Under the pieces are notes generated by a model that was not told where the DNA came from, searched no databases, and saw only the letters and a program-made list of their open reading frames with translations. Positions 52,545-63,967 of a stretch of DNA of 64,000 bases are shown one piece after another. Within the stretch, counting starts at the first letter, position 1; every line of letters begins with the position of its first letter. This DNA comes from Lamellibrachia satsuma (lineage: Eukaryota; Annelida; Polychaeta; Sabellida; Siboglinidae): the NCBI GenBank assembly GCA_033239005.1, contig BSQZ01000001.1, forward strand, positions 2,911,501 through 2,975,500, read 5' to 3'. A program made the translations under genes and the position numbers.

Positions 52545-53125
52545 ACTAAGGTTTGTAGTTTGCGCGTAACACCAGCCTACCTATACGGCCCAGAGACCAT
52601 GGGGATGAGACGAAAAACAAGAGAAAGTCCAAATTTGCAGAATTAACTGGGTGAGAAGAATTGCGGGAGTGAAAAGAGTAGACAAGCGAAGAATGGAGGA
52701 GCTGAGGGAGGAGGTTGGTGTGAAAGAGTTTCGGCAGGAAGTTAAAGTGGGCTGGACATGTGAACTGAATGGGTTGGTGGAAAAAAGTAAGACAGACACT
52801 GAATGGGAGGAATGTGTGAAGACAGATTTGGCGGTATGTGGAGAACGGTGGTCTAATGGTTAGAGCACCCGCCTGTCGATCGAGAGGACAGTGGTTCGAT
52901 TCCACCTCCGCCGTTTCGAAGCTTGGGCAATTTCGTTCACCCCACATTGCCCGTGTCTTTCGGAAGAGACACTAAAAGCCGTTGGTCCGAACTCCTGCGT
53001 TAGCTCAAGATTGGGGTGTTTGGAGTAAAACTACTTGAGACTTGAGAACGACAGCGAGGGATGGTGGAGTGGAGACAGGTGGCGGATACAGCAGTGAAAT
53101 GGGAGCAGTGACAGAAGAAGGAAAA
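52545..53125 (+). mobile_element. LINE 3' coding fragment, interrupted by a SINE
   Basis: The plus strand carries RIAGVKRVDKRRMEELREEV, GWTCELNGLVEK, WEECVKTDLAVC, and then after the SINE RQRGMVEWRQVAD. These resemble the C-terminal end of an endonuclease/reverse transcriptase polyprotein (R-x-x-G-V-x-R-x-D-R-R-R-x-x-E-L-R). A nonsense codon and shifts are present. The frame resumes across the SINE if one copy of the target duplication is ignored. Confidence 0.65.
52848..53043 (+). mobile_element. tRNA-derived SINE with target duplication
   Basis: The head reads TGGTCTAATGGTTAGAGCAC (pol III A-box region), then GGTTCGATTCC (perfect B box). A T-arm-like stem GTGG/CCAC flanks it. The non-tRNA body follows (gtctttcggaagagacacta and on). 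GAGAACG at 52841-52847 is repeated exactly at 53044-53050, a 7-bp target duplication. The insert is 196 bp. It is not a functional tRNA, as the acceptor stem does not pair. Confidence 0.8.
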
Positions 53126-54672
53126 CAAAATCAACAATCAGTATTGATACCATAATTATTATGTACATGTGTGTGAACATGTAGGTGTGTGTATATGTAC
53201 AATGTACTGACTTCCTTTATGGTTTTTTTAATTCATTCATATCTTTAGAGTTTGGAACGTACCAAATACTGTGACAAGTATTTCCCAGTTTACTAACTGA
53301 ATCATAATACATTATTAGCATCAAATTGACCATGTACCATTTCTTACGAAGTTCAGATTTCTGTGTAATAGAAGTTTCAATCACACCGCTAGAAATTATT
53401 TGCATAAACAAGAGACAGATTGTAGTAAGAATTTGAATTAAGTAGAATTCAGAGGCAATCTACAAATAATGCCAGATTATTGCATCTGCGGAACCTGTCC
53501 CATTACCATGGCTATTCCCACCATTTGGACACCGTCAATCATGTCTAACTACATTATCACAAGCAAATATAAAATACACATTCACAAAACCATACAATAT
53601 TAGTTATGTATCATAAGTAATATATCATAATGTGTAGCGATGCCAGTTTGTAATGTAATTTGAAACATGGCACGAAAATAATCGACTTCCCCGTTATCGC
53701 CCACGCTCTGTAGATATTACAGATATTACACTAAGTGTAATGTTTCATGAAACAATTATTAAGCGTGGTGATATGGTAATTGTCTTACTTCAAACATTGG
53801 CCTAACAACGAAAATATGGTGAATGAGACGAAGTGCCGCGGCGTGGTCGTGGAATGCATTCTGAAATTCTAGCAATCACTGTAATGACATGATACTATTT
53901 CAGGGGCAGAGCACATTAGGCTTAAGTCTCAACCTATTCGTTAGATTCGTGAGAGTTTATGATTGTACATCTAACGAAATGCAGGTGTAATATATGTGAT
54001 AGGACCACTTTCTTGTAAGGAAGACGCTCATTTCGATGTGCATGTGATTGTTTGGTTCATTACGTATGGCTTGGCTTTTTGACATTATTTGTGAGCCTAA
54101 TGCCGATATTAAACGATAGCTAGGTATCACTGACATTGCTAATCCTGATTAACACACACTGACACAGTCAACTTCAACTGACACTGTAACAGTGTAAGCC
54201 AAGACCAGACGCAAACTAGTTATTAAACGGCAAACGTAATCGAATTTGTTATTTAGCCATGATGGCTGCATACCATACTTATCTGTCTGACCATCGTTCT
54301 CAACCTTTGCCATTCTAGTATACGTTTTTAAAATTGGTAATGTATTCCACAAAGATGTGATTTTAGACTGCTTTACATTCTATTTCTAGACTGTCTTCCT
54401 CAAGTAAACACATGTGATATCACGTGACAATTTTAAATGCTGCGATTGGTTGCGAACGATATACTCCAAAAAGACGCTTACTGGTAGAAAAAAACTACAC
54501 AGCACAATGAACACGCATAGCAAATCACTGAATATTCCAGAAGGGGCATGGATGGTCATCACAGTTTTGCTACCAGAGAACTTCAGTATTTGAAGCACCG
54601 TGCACTACCGTGTGCGCTCTACCGCTTATGTAGAGTAGCGCACCCGGCGTCCGTAGCAAAGAAATCCAAACT

Positions 54673-54923
54673 CCCCACCACTGGCGCCACATAGTGAATG
54701 TAATGGAAGTCACGAATTACATTAAATGTTGTTATTGAGACTCGATCTGCGTATCTTTATTTCATTTGGTAAACTCCTAATTTTGCCAAGGAATATCCCC
54801 ACCACTGGCGCCATATAGTGAATGTAATGGAAGTCACGAATTACATTAAATTTTGTTATTGAGACTCGATCTGCGTAACTTTATTTCATTTGGTAAACTC
54901 CTAATTTTTGCCAAGGAATATCC
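54673..54923. repeat. 124-bp tandem duplication
   Basis: ccccaccactggcgccacat at 54673 and ccccaccactggcgccatat at 54797 begin two nearly identical 124-bp units, including tattgagactcgatctgcgt in both. Confidence 0.95.
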
Positions 54924-56147
54924 CAATTTCAATTGCATACAATTGTGGATAGTGTTTGCATTGACAATGTGCATAGGAACAAAATACTGTTTGTTTTTGT
55001 TTGTTTGAAATTGTCAAAAAACATTGTATATAAATTTATTCACGTTTTGATAAATCTAGAAACTCACTGATAATTGCGGTACGTGGTACTGACATCAGAT
55101 GGGAATCAAGGATAAGGAGACAATGCCAATGCCAATGGGTAAAGTCACTTTATATACGTAATGACCTTGTGTAATCATACAGTATGTATGTTTTATGTTT
55201 CACCTGTTTCTTTTTTTACATTATTTGGTTAGCTGACTATATGGACCTATATATTTTTCGTTATATGTATATTTGTTTATAAATTAAAAAATCTTATTGA
55301 ATTGAATTACGTCTAGGTACAGAACTGCCAAGTTGTGCATGTCGAGAAACATGCGTGAGATCTTGGGCGGATCCAAACTCTGAAAGGTCAACAAGGGGTG
55401 TCTAGTTTCCCAACAGGACACCACGTGGCAGCACTTTAACCAAAGAGTACTTTAACATGCACTGGAAAGCATTTATAAAATGTACTATTTCATTTACGTG
55501 TGCTGTAGAGGTTTATTTAGATACGGAATATGTACACTTGCACTTAGATAGTTTGATTTAAAATGTGTTCACTGACAAGGAAACGTGAATTTAAAACGTG
55601 TAGTACTTATTAGTATTAGTATTAGGATATTCAAAGACTTCAATGATACGACAGAGTAGTTTGAAGCTTTACCTATAAAAAGTACAATTATCAGATACAG
55701 ACGACTTTACGCAGCTAAATCAATGATCGGGGCGCGGGTCTAGCGCCCGTAACACGCGCCAACCAAACCACTACCACTCTTTGGATCTTTGGCAGGGAAA
55801 CATTGACAAGACGCGCGACGTCACCGACGATGATACTTAAGAATAACCTCGGCGATCCCTGGAAACTCTGCGCTATCAGCACGTGCATGGAAATAGTGTC
55901 TATATGAACACGTGCATGGAGATTAGCGTATATATTTGTGTTATTATTTATTGAAACGAGCAATATTATGATATTTACCAATATTAACAATATGTGTTAG
56001 ATTTGCAGGGGAATTTTTCCTGGGAGGGGCAAAAAATTTGGCGTGAGACTCACGCATTTGACTTCCGTCTCACGTTCTCACGCAACTAACTGTACATCTC
56101 ACGCATATTAGTAAATCTCCATGAGCGTCAGCAACGGGGGTGGGCAA

Positions 56148-56211
<64 letters not shown>

Positions 56212-56216
56212 GTGTG

Positions 56217-56252
<36 letters not shown>

Positions 56253-56280
56253 GGCGTGCGTGCGGGCGTGCGTGCGTATA
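56148..56280. repeat. (TA)n followed by (CGTG)n
   Basis: TA array, a short ACAC run, then a GTGC array with two CGGG interruptions. Confidence 0.97.
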
Positions 56281-56457
56281 TGAACGGTGAACGCTTGCGA
56301 CTTTACTTGACTTGCCAGTTTGTGACTTACCAACAAGTCTGCATCAGAAATACCTCGGTGTACAGCAATGGTAGCTCCAATTAGTGTAACTAATTGCACC
56401 TAATCAATACTGAAGTATAATTAAATACACAAACACCATTCAGTTTATGCCAGCATA

Positions 56458-56463
56458 TTTATT
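56458..56463 (-). promoter_or_regulatory. candidate polyadenylation signal of SLC44A copy 2
   Basis: AATAAA on the minus strand about 1.2 kb beyond the stop codon of copy 2. The distance is plausible for a 3' untranslated region, but other A-rich hexamers exist. Confidence 0.25.
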
Positions 56464-57642
56464 AAGCAATAAAACAACACAGTTTCCAACATGATGCAAC
56501 ATTTCTCAAAATATATCTTCGCAACATTGTTTTTCTTTGCTATATGCACATACATACATGCATACATACATACATACATACATACATACATACATAATTA
56601 CATAATTACATACATACATACATATGAGAAAAACGCAAGATACGAGAGATCACACAAGGCAAGACATGTGCAGATTAATAATCTTGCATTAGAGCAAGTA
56701 TCCCAATAGTTCAAACAATATCACAGATGCAGTTAGGCACAGTTGTACTATAGCAAACATTACCCTAATACTTAGCATGTAGTTAGCTAATTATCCCACC
56801 AGAGTATTAATTTACATATACATACAGGTATACATAAAATAGTCTCTTCATTATTTACATTCACTTCAAGCAGCTAAATAAATATATAGATACAAATGGG
56901 GAAAACACATCATTTCCATTGTTCCTTATTTAACCAGTAACAACACTGCATTAAAACAATGCGTCCACATTTATATAATTCTCATTATTCGTCTTATCCA
57001 TACATTACTAATCACACAAAAATACCAAGAGGAATTACATACCTTTAAAATATAACCTTACACTTATATGTGTCGGTTGAGATTTCCAGATTTCAAATCC
57101 TCAGATTCATGAACATTCTGCCAAATTACTTTTTAAATATTCACATATCAATATCTTCCTTGCTGAAAACTATACATTTCACCCAACACTTAAAACTACC
57201 ACAGTAACAATCAGTACTGAGCAAGGTAATTACATTATTAAATAAATATTAAATATTATTAAATCACATTCAGTCCTGCTGCAATCATACATATTAGTTA
57301 TATCACATGTGGTGTAAACCGTAGAATATACTATTCAATGTATATAGTAAAATATACATTTAGTGCCTAGAATAACATGTGTTTTTTAGTAACGGACTTG
57401 GTGCAAACTAATAAAATTAACATTTCATATTTCACTCCTAACTCCTGTTAACACCCCAACATCTATCACTCACTGGAACGTACAACTGGTCTGGTTAAAT
57501 ATGCAGTATCACGTACACACGATCAATTGATTGTTTTCAAGGACATTACAGAGTGTCCAAAGTATGTGGGTGTCCCTGTTTGTGCATGTGCTTGTCCACG
57601 TCCACCTAAGGAATGGAACTGAGTTGCTGAGCCAAGCGCTCA

Positions 57643-57749
57643 TTACTTTTTATCATCCACCTGGTTCTTCTTGCCAAGTAATTCCATGAGATCTTTGCTC
57701 ATGTAGTATGGCTTCTCTGCCGAGCCGTCATTCCTTTCAAGGTCCTCCA
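57643..57749 (-). CDS. SLC44A2/4-like: SLC44A copy 2, last coding exon
   Basis: Acceptor atgttgcag. Encodes [20 protein letters not shown] and [14 protein letters not shown], with TAA at 57643-57645. It is four codons longer than copy 1, and the tail ends acidic then dibasic. It completes CFL-ED with the 58318 exon. Confidence 0.97.
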
Positions 57750-60700
57750 CTGCAACATATACTCTCTGTTTACTCGACATTCTACTGTGAGCTTTGTGAT
57801 ACACTGCAATTTTACTTCTTTATTTATGTATGCATGCGTGTTTATCTGTATGAAAATGTGAATAAATTGTATGTGTCTATTTATTTATTTATATATTTTT
57901 TCTATTTGATCTCTTTTATCAATTTTATTACTGCTGTTATACATTTGATTAATTGTATGCATCCTCCTTCCAATTTCAAATATAATTAAAGCTCCTGCTT
58001 TTTGTCATGTTTGTTTTACAATTAAATAAACTTAATAAAGAAACAAATTGAAAAACACTTCATTTTCAAATGTTACCTTTTTTGTAGAAAAAAATCAGAT
58101 TCATGTGTAATTCGATTAAAATACATTTGGTTGGCCGCACCACGAAAAACAAAAATCATTAAAAAGAAATAATGTGGAGGAGATTCTGTAATATTTGCTT
58201 GTGCCAAGTTGGGAGGTATGTACAAATTCATTTATGAACACTGGCAGGTATGTAGGTGTGTTGGTACAGCTGCATGATGGCTCCATTTTACTGATAGTTT
58301 TTATCGCCTAAACTTACAGAAGCAGAGGAAGACTGTGTCAACGCCCATGCTGTAGACACTGAAGAAACCAGATGCGATCACGTATGTTCCTATGATGATG
58401 ATCTGGAACACCAAAAATATTAACTCCACTGAATCATAATAACTAGACATCCTTTTAAACATGAACATACATGAAAGAACAACATATAGTACACCTTAAT
58501 CACCCTCATAGGTGTTACAACATGATAAGGTAGACACACTTGACAAGAAAGCCAACATTACAAAGGGGATCATTGCTACCACACTTGGCACTGCAAGAAT
58601 AAGGTATGAATGTCTACTTACAATGACGGGCACAAGGTAGAAGTTGAGTTCAGGCTTGTAATTGTTCATGTAGTCTGTGATACTGCTGACAGATATGATA
58701 CCTTCAGCATCGCCACTGAAGAATATGAAGGCAAGAACACCTGCAAGATAGATACCACATTCATAGGCCATTGCTCACTTATCACCATCTGCGAGAATTA
58801 ATACTTCCTGATGTTCAACCTATGTTCTTTGTGCTCAGTAATTATTCTATATTCTTTACATCTGAGGAAAATAGTTCTATCAATATCTTGTCTTAAAATA
58901 AAAGATTATTACAATACACGTAATGTCAATGTGTTATATTGCATGGTGGTCACATGGCTCATTGCCGTCTTCCTGTGACTCCATTGAAACTAATTATCAT
59001 TACTCAAGCCATGTGGCAACTTGATTGAAATAAATGATTGACAACTAATATATCAAAAATAAATTCTCAACAAATGATTGATTTAAATAAATTATTGACA
59101 ACTGATTGCTTGAAATAAATGATTGGCAACTAATTGGTTGAAATAAATGACTGACAACTAATTTATTCAAATAAATGCTTCACAACTGATTTATTGGAAT
59201 AAATGATTGACTAAAATTAATTATTGACAACTCATTGAAGTATTGTGCAGTCATCATGGTACATTATGAAAACCTTCATAATTTGATACTGAGACAAAAA
59301 ACTTACCAACAATTCCAACAACGACCAACTTGCCAATCAGCAACAAGAAGCCTGTCACCTTGTCAATCACCACGACCCTGGAGTCACAGAGACATAAAAA
59401 CAGATGTTTAATTTAGAATTACAGAAAAGTTTATATAAAGTGTATCAATGTATATAGGGGAAGGTTGGATATATTGGACCATCCGCTATATTGGATGATG
59501 GTCATTAAACAAAGAATGAAGAAGATTTGACGAGCAAAGTTTCACTAGCTTTGTAGATATCTATGTATGGGTTCATCACTGTGTGATCTGCTATATTAGA
59601 CCACCGTCCCGGTATATTGGACCACCGTCCCGGTATATTGGACCACCGTCCCAGTATATTGGACCACCGTCCTGGTATATTGGACCACCATCCCGGTATA
59701 TTGGACCACCGTCCTGGTATATTGGATCACTGGTCCTGGTCTACCTTATCATGTTGTAACACCTACGAGGGTGATTAAGGCATACTCTATGCTGTACCTT
59801 TACTTATGTATGTTCATGTTTAAAAGTATGTCTAGTTATTATGATGCAATGGAGTTGATATTTTTGGTGTTGGAGCGATGGTCCAATATATCAGGAATGC
59901 GTATTTACCACAAACAAATATCGCAAATACTACTCAATACTCAAAATACTGTGTGCAAATACTGTGCCCATTGTAGTAACCTGAATATTCTTGATGTTAG
60001 ATGTTTTTGGTAACTTTTGCTGTTTCACATTATAAACTTGGTGATGTAATGAGCACATATTAACTACTTATAGCACTTTACATCTACCTACAGTGAATCA
60101 AATTCCAGGTAGTGTGTCATCCTTTTCATATTCAAGGTGGTCCAATATAGATTAATGGTCATCTATATTGGACCGGTATGCCATAATCCAACTTAGAAAT
60201 TTTCTCCCAAATGCCTGGTTGCCATGTTGTGCCTATCATTGACGAGTTTCAAATTAAATAGTGGAAAGCGCAACATTGATAGTTTCCTTTGATATATTGG
60301 GCCATGTTCATAAGTGGGCCAATATACCCGACCTTCCCCTACGCATACCTCTAGGCTCTAGATACACACACATGCATGACTCTAGCAGAAATGTTTTTAC
60401 TTACCTCACGATGTTTCTTAATATCAGGAAGAAGGCATTCTTTGCAGAGGTGCAGAAGTTCTTGCCGTAGACTGCAATCTGCAACCGGGAAAAGCAGGTT
60501 TGTTGTTTAACGTGGAATATTAATGAAGGCTGTTCTACATAATATTCATTTGAAGAAACATTCCCAGTATTTTAGCTGACTAACACCCATTTTCATGACT
60601 CGAGACTTGACTTGGACTTGGAGGCCATTGACTTCAGGCTTGACTTGACATTGTAACTTGCCAAAAAGTGTGGTGACTCAAAATGTATGCAAAACAATAC

Positions 60701-63700
60701 CATATTGTTGTGATACAATTTAAAAAAAACAATACCATATGGTTGTGACAAGCCAAATACAATAATTATTAAGTACTTATTATGATAATGCTAATACTGA
60801 GGCAGGACAGGATCCCATAAATTTTCCATTAACGTTACAGCAGACAAACTGTAAAAATCTTAGCGATTGGTGAACCTGGGAGTTCAGAGAGATGACTCGA
60901 GACTTGGACTTGGAGGTCATTGACTTGACTTGAGACTTGACTTGACTTGCCAGTGTGACAAGGCACTAACACATGTTATGCCGTATACTAACACACATGA
61001 CACCAGTATATTTTGACAAACTTGATACCATTTCTGAACCACGTGACAGTGCACTAACATGCAGAAATGATACTGTGTACAAATATGCAATTCACTACTG
61101 ACCGGTATGATGTCATGTAATGTCAAACATGACACTGTATGTGACACCATTTACTGACAGATATTGCGCACTGACATGTGATAAACATGACATTGTGTGC
61201 CAACATAATTTTATGTGAAAGATTACACAGTCGTTACACCATGTCACTATAGACATGGCAGTGTCATGACATCCATGACATAATACCAGGTAGTGACATA
61301 CATTACACCTGCAGTCACATACATGGCAGCAAACATGACACCACGTAGTGACATACATGACACCTGCAGTGCCCCATACATGACACCTGCAGAGACATAA
61401 ATGACACCGTGTAGTGACATAAATGACACCGTGTAGTGACATACATGACACCAGGTAGTGACATACAAGACACAAGGTACTGACAGACATGACACCATGT
61501 TGTGACAGACATGACACCATGTAGTAACATGACACGAATGCAGACTGACCAGTTAACATGACACAAATGCAGACTGACCAGTATGTAAGCGTTCTTGTTG
61601 AGAAACTTCATGAATTTCTCCAGACACCAGAAGCAACACTTGAGACACCTGTGAAGGAACAGTCATTTCATGCAATTTCTGAGGAAAAATAATATTATAC
61701 TGACGCAAGAAAGATTAAAACATGAAGTGTAACATATTATTAACTTAGATGTACTTTGAGATCCAAAGATGCTGAGAGTTTTGGCATTATAATTATATGG
61801 GGGTCATTCAAAAATTGTGTAATGCCAGAGGGGACATGGGGTATATACAAAAACGTTACAAAGCATCACAAAGGAGGGGTGTTTACAACCCTGTTACATA
61901 ACACCCCTGACGTACGTATTTCGCTTCACAAGCTCAAAGCACTATTATTATCAGTACACGAAAGAGCAAGACATTTCTAATTTTTGTAGTCGAAGGCATT
62001 TACTAACCGCCAAAAGCACAACTGAATGATAATGGTGATTTTCACAACTTGTGAATATGCAATTTATGATCACACTACCCACAGTGCACTAGCAACAGGA
62101 TCACACTACTCACAGTCACTAGCAACAGGATCAAACTATTCGCAGTGCACTAGCAACAGGATCACACTACTCACAGTGCACTAGCAGGATCACACTACTC
62201 ACAGTTCACTAGCAACAGGATCACACTACTCACAATGCACTAGCAACAGGATCACACTACTCAGTCACTAGCAACAGGATCACACTATTCGCAGTCACTA
62301 ACAACAGGATCACACTACTCACAGTGCACTAGCAACAGGATCACACTACTCACAGTGCACTAGCAACAGGATCACACTACTCACAATGCACTAGCAACAG
62401 GATCACACTAGTCACAGTGCACTAGCAACAGGATCACACTACTCACAGTGCACTAGCAACAGGATCATACTACTCACAGTGCACTAGCAACAGGATCATA
62501 ATTCAGGTCAGTTTGTGTAACGTGCATGCTCTGAATTTTGTTTAGCTTTACAGTGACACTCCACTGATGGGGGTGAAGGGGTATATTAGTTGTTGAGTGT
62601 TACATTTTTTCGGAGGGGTGTTTGGTGCAGTGATACAATGCGTTACATGGGGGTTGGGGTGTCAAAGATGGTGGCCCCCAACTAGCTACTTATGAGTTAT
62701 GTCATGCCAATAGAACAAATGCCTTAGAATAATAAAAAGTACTTATATAGCGCCCGATCGATTAAGATTGCTCTCAGGCACTTTACATATATAGTACTAT
62801 ATTAGATGCCATAAGTAACTAAGAGAATAATTATGCTAAGCATAGTCTACACAAATGCTAAACATAAAAAAAAAATGCTAACAAAATAAACATTAAAAAA
62901 ATAAAAAAATAAATTAACATTAAATAAAAAAAAATTAATAAACATTAAAAAAACACTACTTTAAATATAATTAGTAATACAAGTAAAAGTAAGAAAATGA
63001 TCATAAAACTACTAACAAAATTAAATACACTAAAGCATTCTAAAAACTATTTTACATATATTCATTTATACAAGTAATACTAAGAATATAACCATAAAAA
63101 CTTTTACTACAATTATATTAAAAAAGCAATTATTAAGACCTATACTTTAAATAAGTTCAGTGATACAAGTGAAACTAAAAGAATGGCCATAAATATGGTA
63201 AGAAACTAATATATACAATATCTAATGCATGCACATAAAATGTCCTCATCAGTGAGTTATGAAAAAGCTTGTTTAAAAAACGAACGGGCAGCCAGTGTAA
63301 ACACTGCAACATGGGTGTAATGTTAATATTTATGTGCTGCTGGTAACACGTTGATATCCTACTAGTAACATGTTAATATGCTGAAAGTAACATGGTGATA
63401 TGCTGCTAGTAACATGCTGCAAGTAACATGTTGATATGCTGCAAGTAACATGTTGATATGCTGCTAGTAACATGTTAATATGCTGCAAGTAACATGTTGA
63501 TATGCTGCTAGTAACATGTTAATATGCTGCAAGTAACATGGTGATATGCTGCTAGTAACACGTTGATATGCTGCAAGTAACATGTTGATATGCTACTAGT
63601 AACACGTTGATATGCTACTAGTAACACATTGATATACTGCTAGTAAACATTGATATGCTACTAGTAAAAACATATACACATATGCTTTCCAAATACAATG

Positions 63701-63889
63701 CATAAATTAGATACAACATATTTGCATTTCTGTCCTGCGAACGAATAATCGTAGACTTACTTGAGCAAGAACTTGACAACGGCGTTATCGTATTTATTTA
63801 ATTTGTGGTCAATATACTCCAGTATGACTCGGATGATCTGGATGATGGCGATGATCAGTGAACCAAACGCGATCGAACCAAGATGATAC
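57643..63889 (-). CDS. SLC44A2/4-like: choline transporter-like protein (SLC44A family), copy 2, 3' part
   Basis: Gene-level entry for the last seven coding exons; the 5' part lies beyond the right edge of the window. All seven exons are open, in phase with one another, and have canonical GT-AG sites, so this copy looks functional. It lies head-to-tail upstream of copy 1 on the same strand, consistent with tandem duplication. Residue differences from copy 1 are mostly conservative (for example FVRFLSKNAYIM against [12 protein letters not shown]). It is expected to be a membrane protein of the choline transporter-like type; the actual substrate cannot be read from the sequence. Confidence 0.95.
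57750..58317. other. intron of SLC44A copy 2
   Basis: AT-rich sequence, nothing recognised. Confidence 0.6.
58318..58402 (-). CDS. SLC44A2/4-like: SLC44A copy 2, 85-nt exon
   Basis: Acceptor tgttccag, donor GTAAGT. Encodes [20 protein letters not shown] and VDTVFLCF. Same length and phase as 9930-10014. Confidence 0.97.
58622..58740 (-). CDS. SLC44A2/4-like: SLC44A copy 2, 119-nt exon
   Basis: Acceptor tatcttgcag, donor GTAAGT. Encodes [15 protein letters not shown], a loop, and LNFYLVPVI. Same length and phase as 10414-10532; the loop is the most diverged part between the copies. Confidence 0.97.
58741..59306. repeat. intron of SLC44A copy 2 with degenerate ~32-bp repeat
   Basis: At about 59030-59240 units built on aaataaatgattgacaacta recur some six times; the rest is AT-rich unique sequence. 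Confidence 0.75.
59307..59377 (-). CDS. SLC44A2/4-like: SLC44A copy 2, 71-nt exon (no counterpart found in copy 1)
   Basis: Acceptor tgactccag, donor GTAAGT. Encodes [20 protein letters not shown] and GIV, the V-x-D-K-V-T-x-x-L-L-x-x-G-K-L membrane block of the family. It begins and ends within codons, so losing it shifts the frame. Confidence 0.97.
59457..60339. mobile_element. non-autonomous inverted-repeat DNA transposon, TA target duplication
   Basis: The left end GGGGAAGGTTGGATATATTGG and the reverse complement of the right end GGGGAAGGTCGGGTATATTGG agree over about 25 bp, with TA on both outer sides (59455-59456 and 60340-60341). This fits a Tc1/mariner-type non-autonomous element. Inside, a 21-bp unit containing tatattggaccaccgtccc is repeated about six times (59590-59740), and further ggtccaatata copies occur. 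There is no transposase. It lies in a copy 2 intron. Confidence 0.8.
60405..60478 (-). CDS. SLC44A2/4-like: SLC44A copy 2, 74-nt exon
   Basis: Acceptor gttgcag, donor GTAAGT. Encodes [20 protein letters not shown] and RNIV plus AG. Same length and phase as 26449-26522. Confidence 0.97.
60479..61578. repeat. intron of SLC44A copy 2 with GACTTGACTTG and TGACATACATGACACC repeats
   Basis: Two patches of cgagacttgacttggacttg type occur near 60600-60660 and 60895-60955. From about 60955 to 61560 there are degenerate ~21-bp units (tagtgacatacatgacacc). The cysteine- and histidine-rich minus frames over this part are artefacts. The array ends in a 29-bp duplication that includes the splice donor. 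Confidence 0.85.
61579..61648 (-). CDS. SLC44A2/4-like: SLC44A copy 2, 70-nt exon (cysteine-rich block)
   Basis: Acceptor ccttcacag, donor GTCAGT. Encodes [20 protein letters not shown] and YIL. Same length and phase as 26754-26823. Its donor region is duplicated just downstream (61525-61553). Confidence 0.97.
62055..62500. repeat. ~31-bp minisatellite
   Basis: About 14 copies of gcactagcaacaggatcaca plus ctactcacagt, several with a 2-5 bp deletion. Confidence 0.95.
62735..63310. mobile_element. dispersed-element remnant with TATATAGCGCC motif
   Basis: cttatatagcgcccgatcga followed by caggcactttacatata resembles the TATAGCGCC...GCACTTTACA motif seen widely in marine animal genomes. The distal part cgggcagccagtgtaaacac tgcaacatgggtgtaatg resembles the other end of the same kind of element. 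An A-rich stretch lies between. The class is not certain. Confidence 0.45.
63345..63670. repeat. 22-bp minisatellite
   Basis: About 15 copies of gttgatatgctgcaagtaac plus at, alternating CTGCAAG and CTGCTAG/CTACTAG variants. On the gene strand each unit contains ATGTTACTTGCAG|C, an acceptor-like site. It lies about 90 bp downstream of the 63761 donor. Confidence 0.95.
63761..63889 (-). CDS. SLC44A2/4-like: SLC44A copy 2, 129-nt exon (first one visible in the window)
   Basis: Acceptor tatttgtcag, donor GTAAGT. Encodes [30 protein letters not shown] and ends VVKFLL plus AA. Same length and phase as 27147-27275. The preceding exon (the LGQVTLAGAFASYYW block) lies beyond position 64000. Confidence 0.97.
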
Positions 63890-63965
63890 CTGACAAATAA
63901 TGGCATATATTCAACATCCTATTATCGCCATGTCCTGTCTACATCAACCCTGGAGGAGGCACTGG

Positions 63966-63967
<2 letters not shown>

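Larger units (their letters stand above)
53126..57642. other. 5' flank of SLC44A copy 1 and 3' flank of copy 2
   Basis: No coding exon recognised. Contains a 124-bp direct duplication (54673-54923), (TA)n/(CGTG)n at 56148-56280, and (CATA)n near 56545-56635. The 3' untranslated region of copy 2 runs leftward from 57642. The start exon and promoter of copy 1 should be somewhere in 51300-57600. Confidence 0.5.
61649..63760. other. intron of SLC44A copy 2
   Basis: Holds a 31-bp minisatellite, a dispersed-element remnant and a 22-bp minisatellite (listed separately); no exon recognised. Confidence 0.6.

Noticed and set aside
52845..52915. A functional tRNA gene
   Set aside because: The A and B boxes and T arm are good, but the acceptor stem does not pair, the anticodon arm is irregular, and a longer body with a target duplication shows a SINE.
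56070..56399. Start exon of SLC44A copy 1 (good donor TTG|GTAAGT near 56324)
   Set aside because: The donor is strong, but the phase does not fit the 48072 exon and there is no start codon in the required frame. It also runs into a (TA)n/(CGTG)n array.
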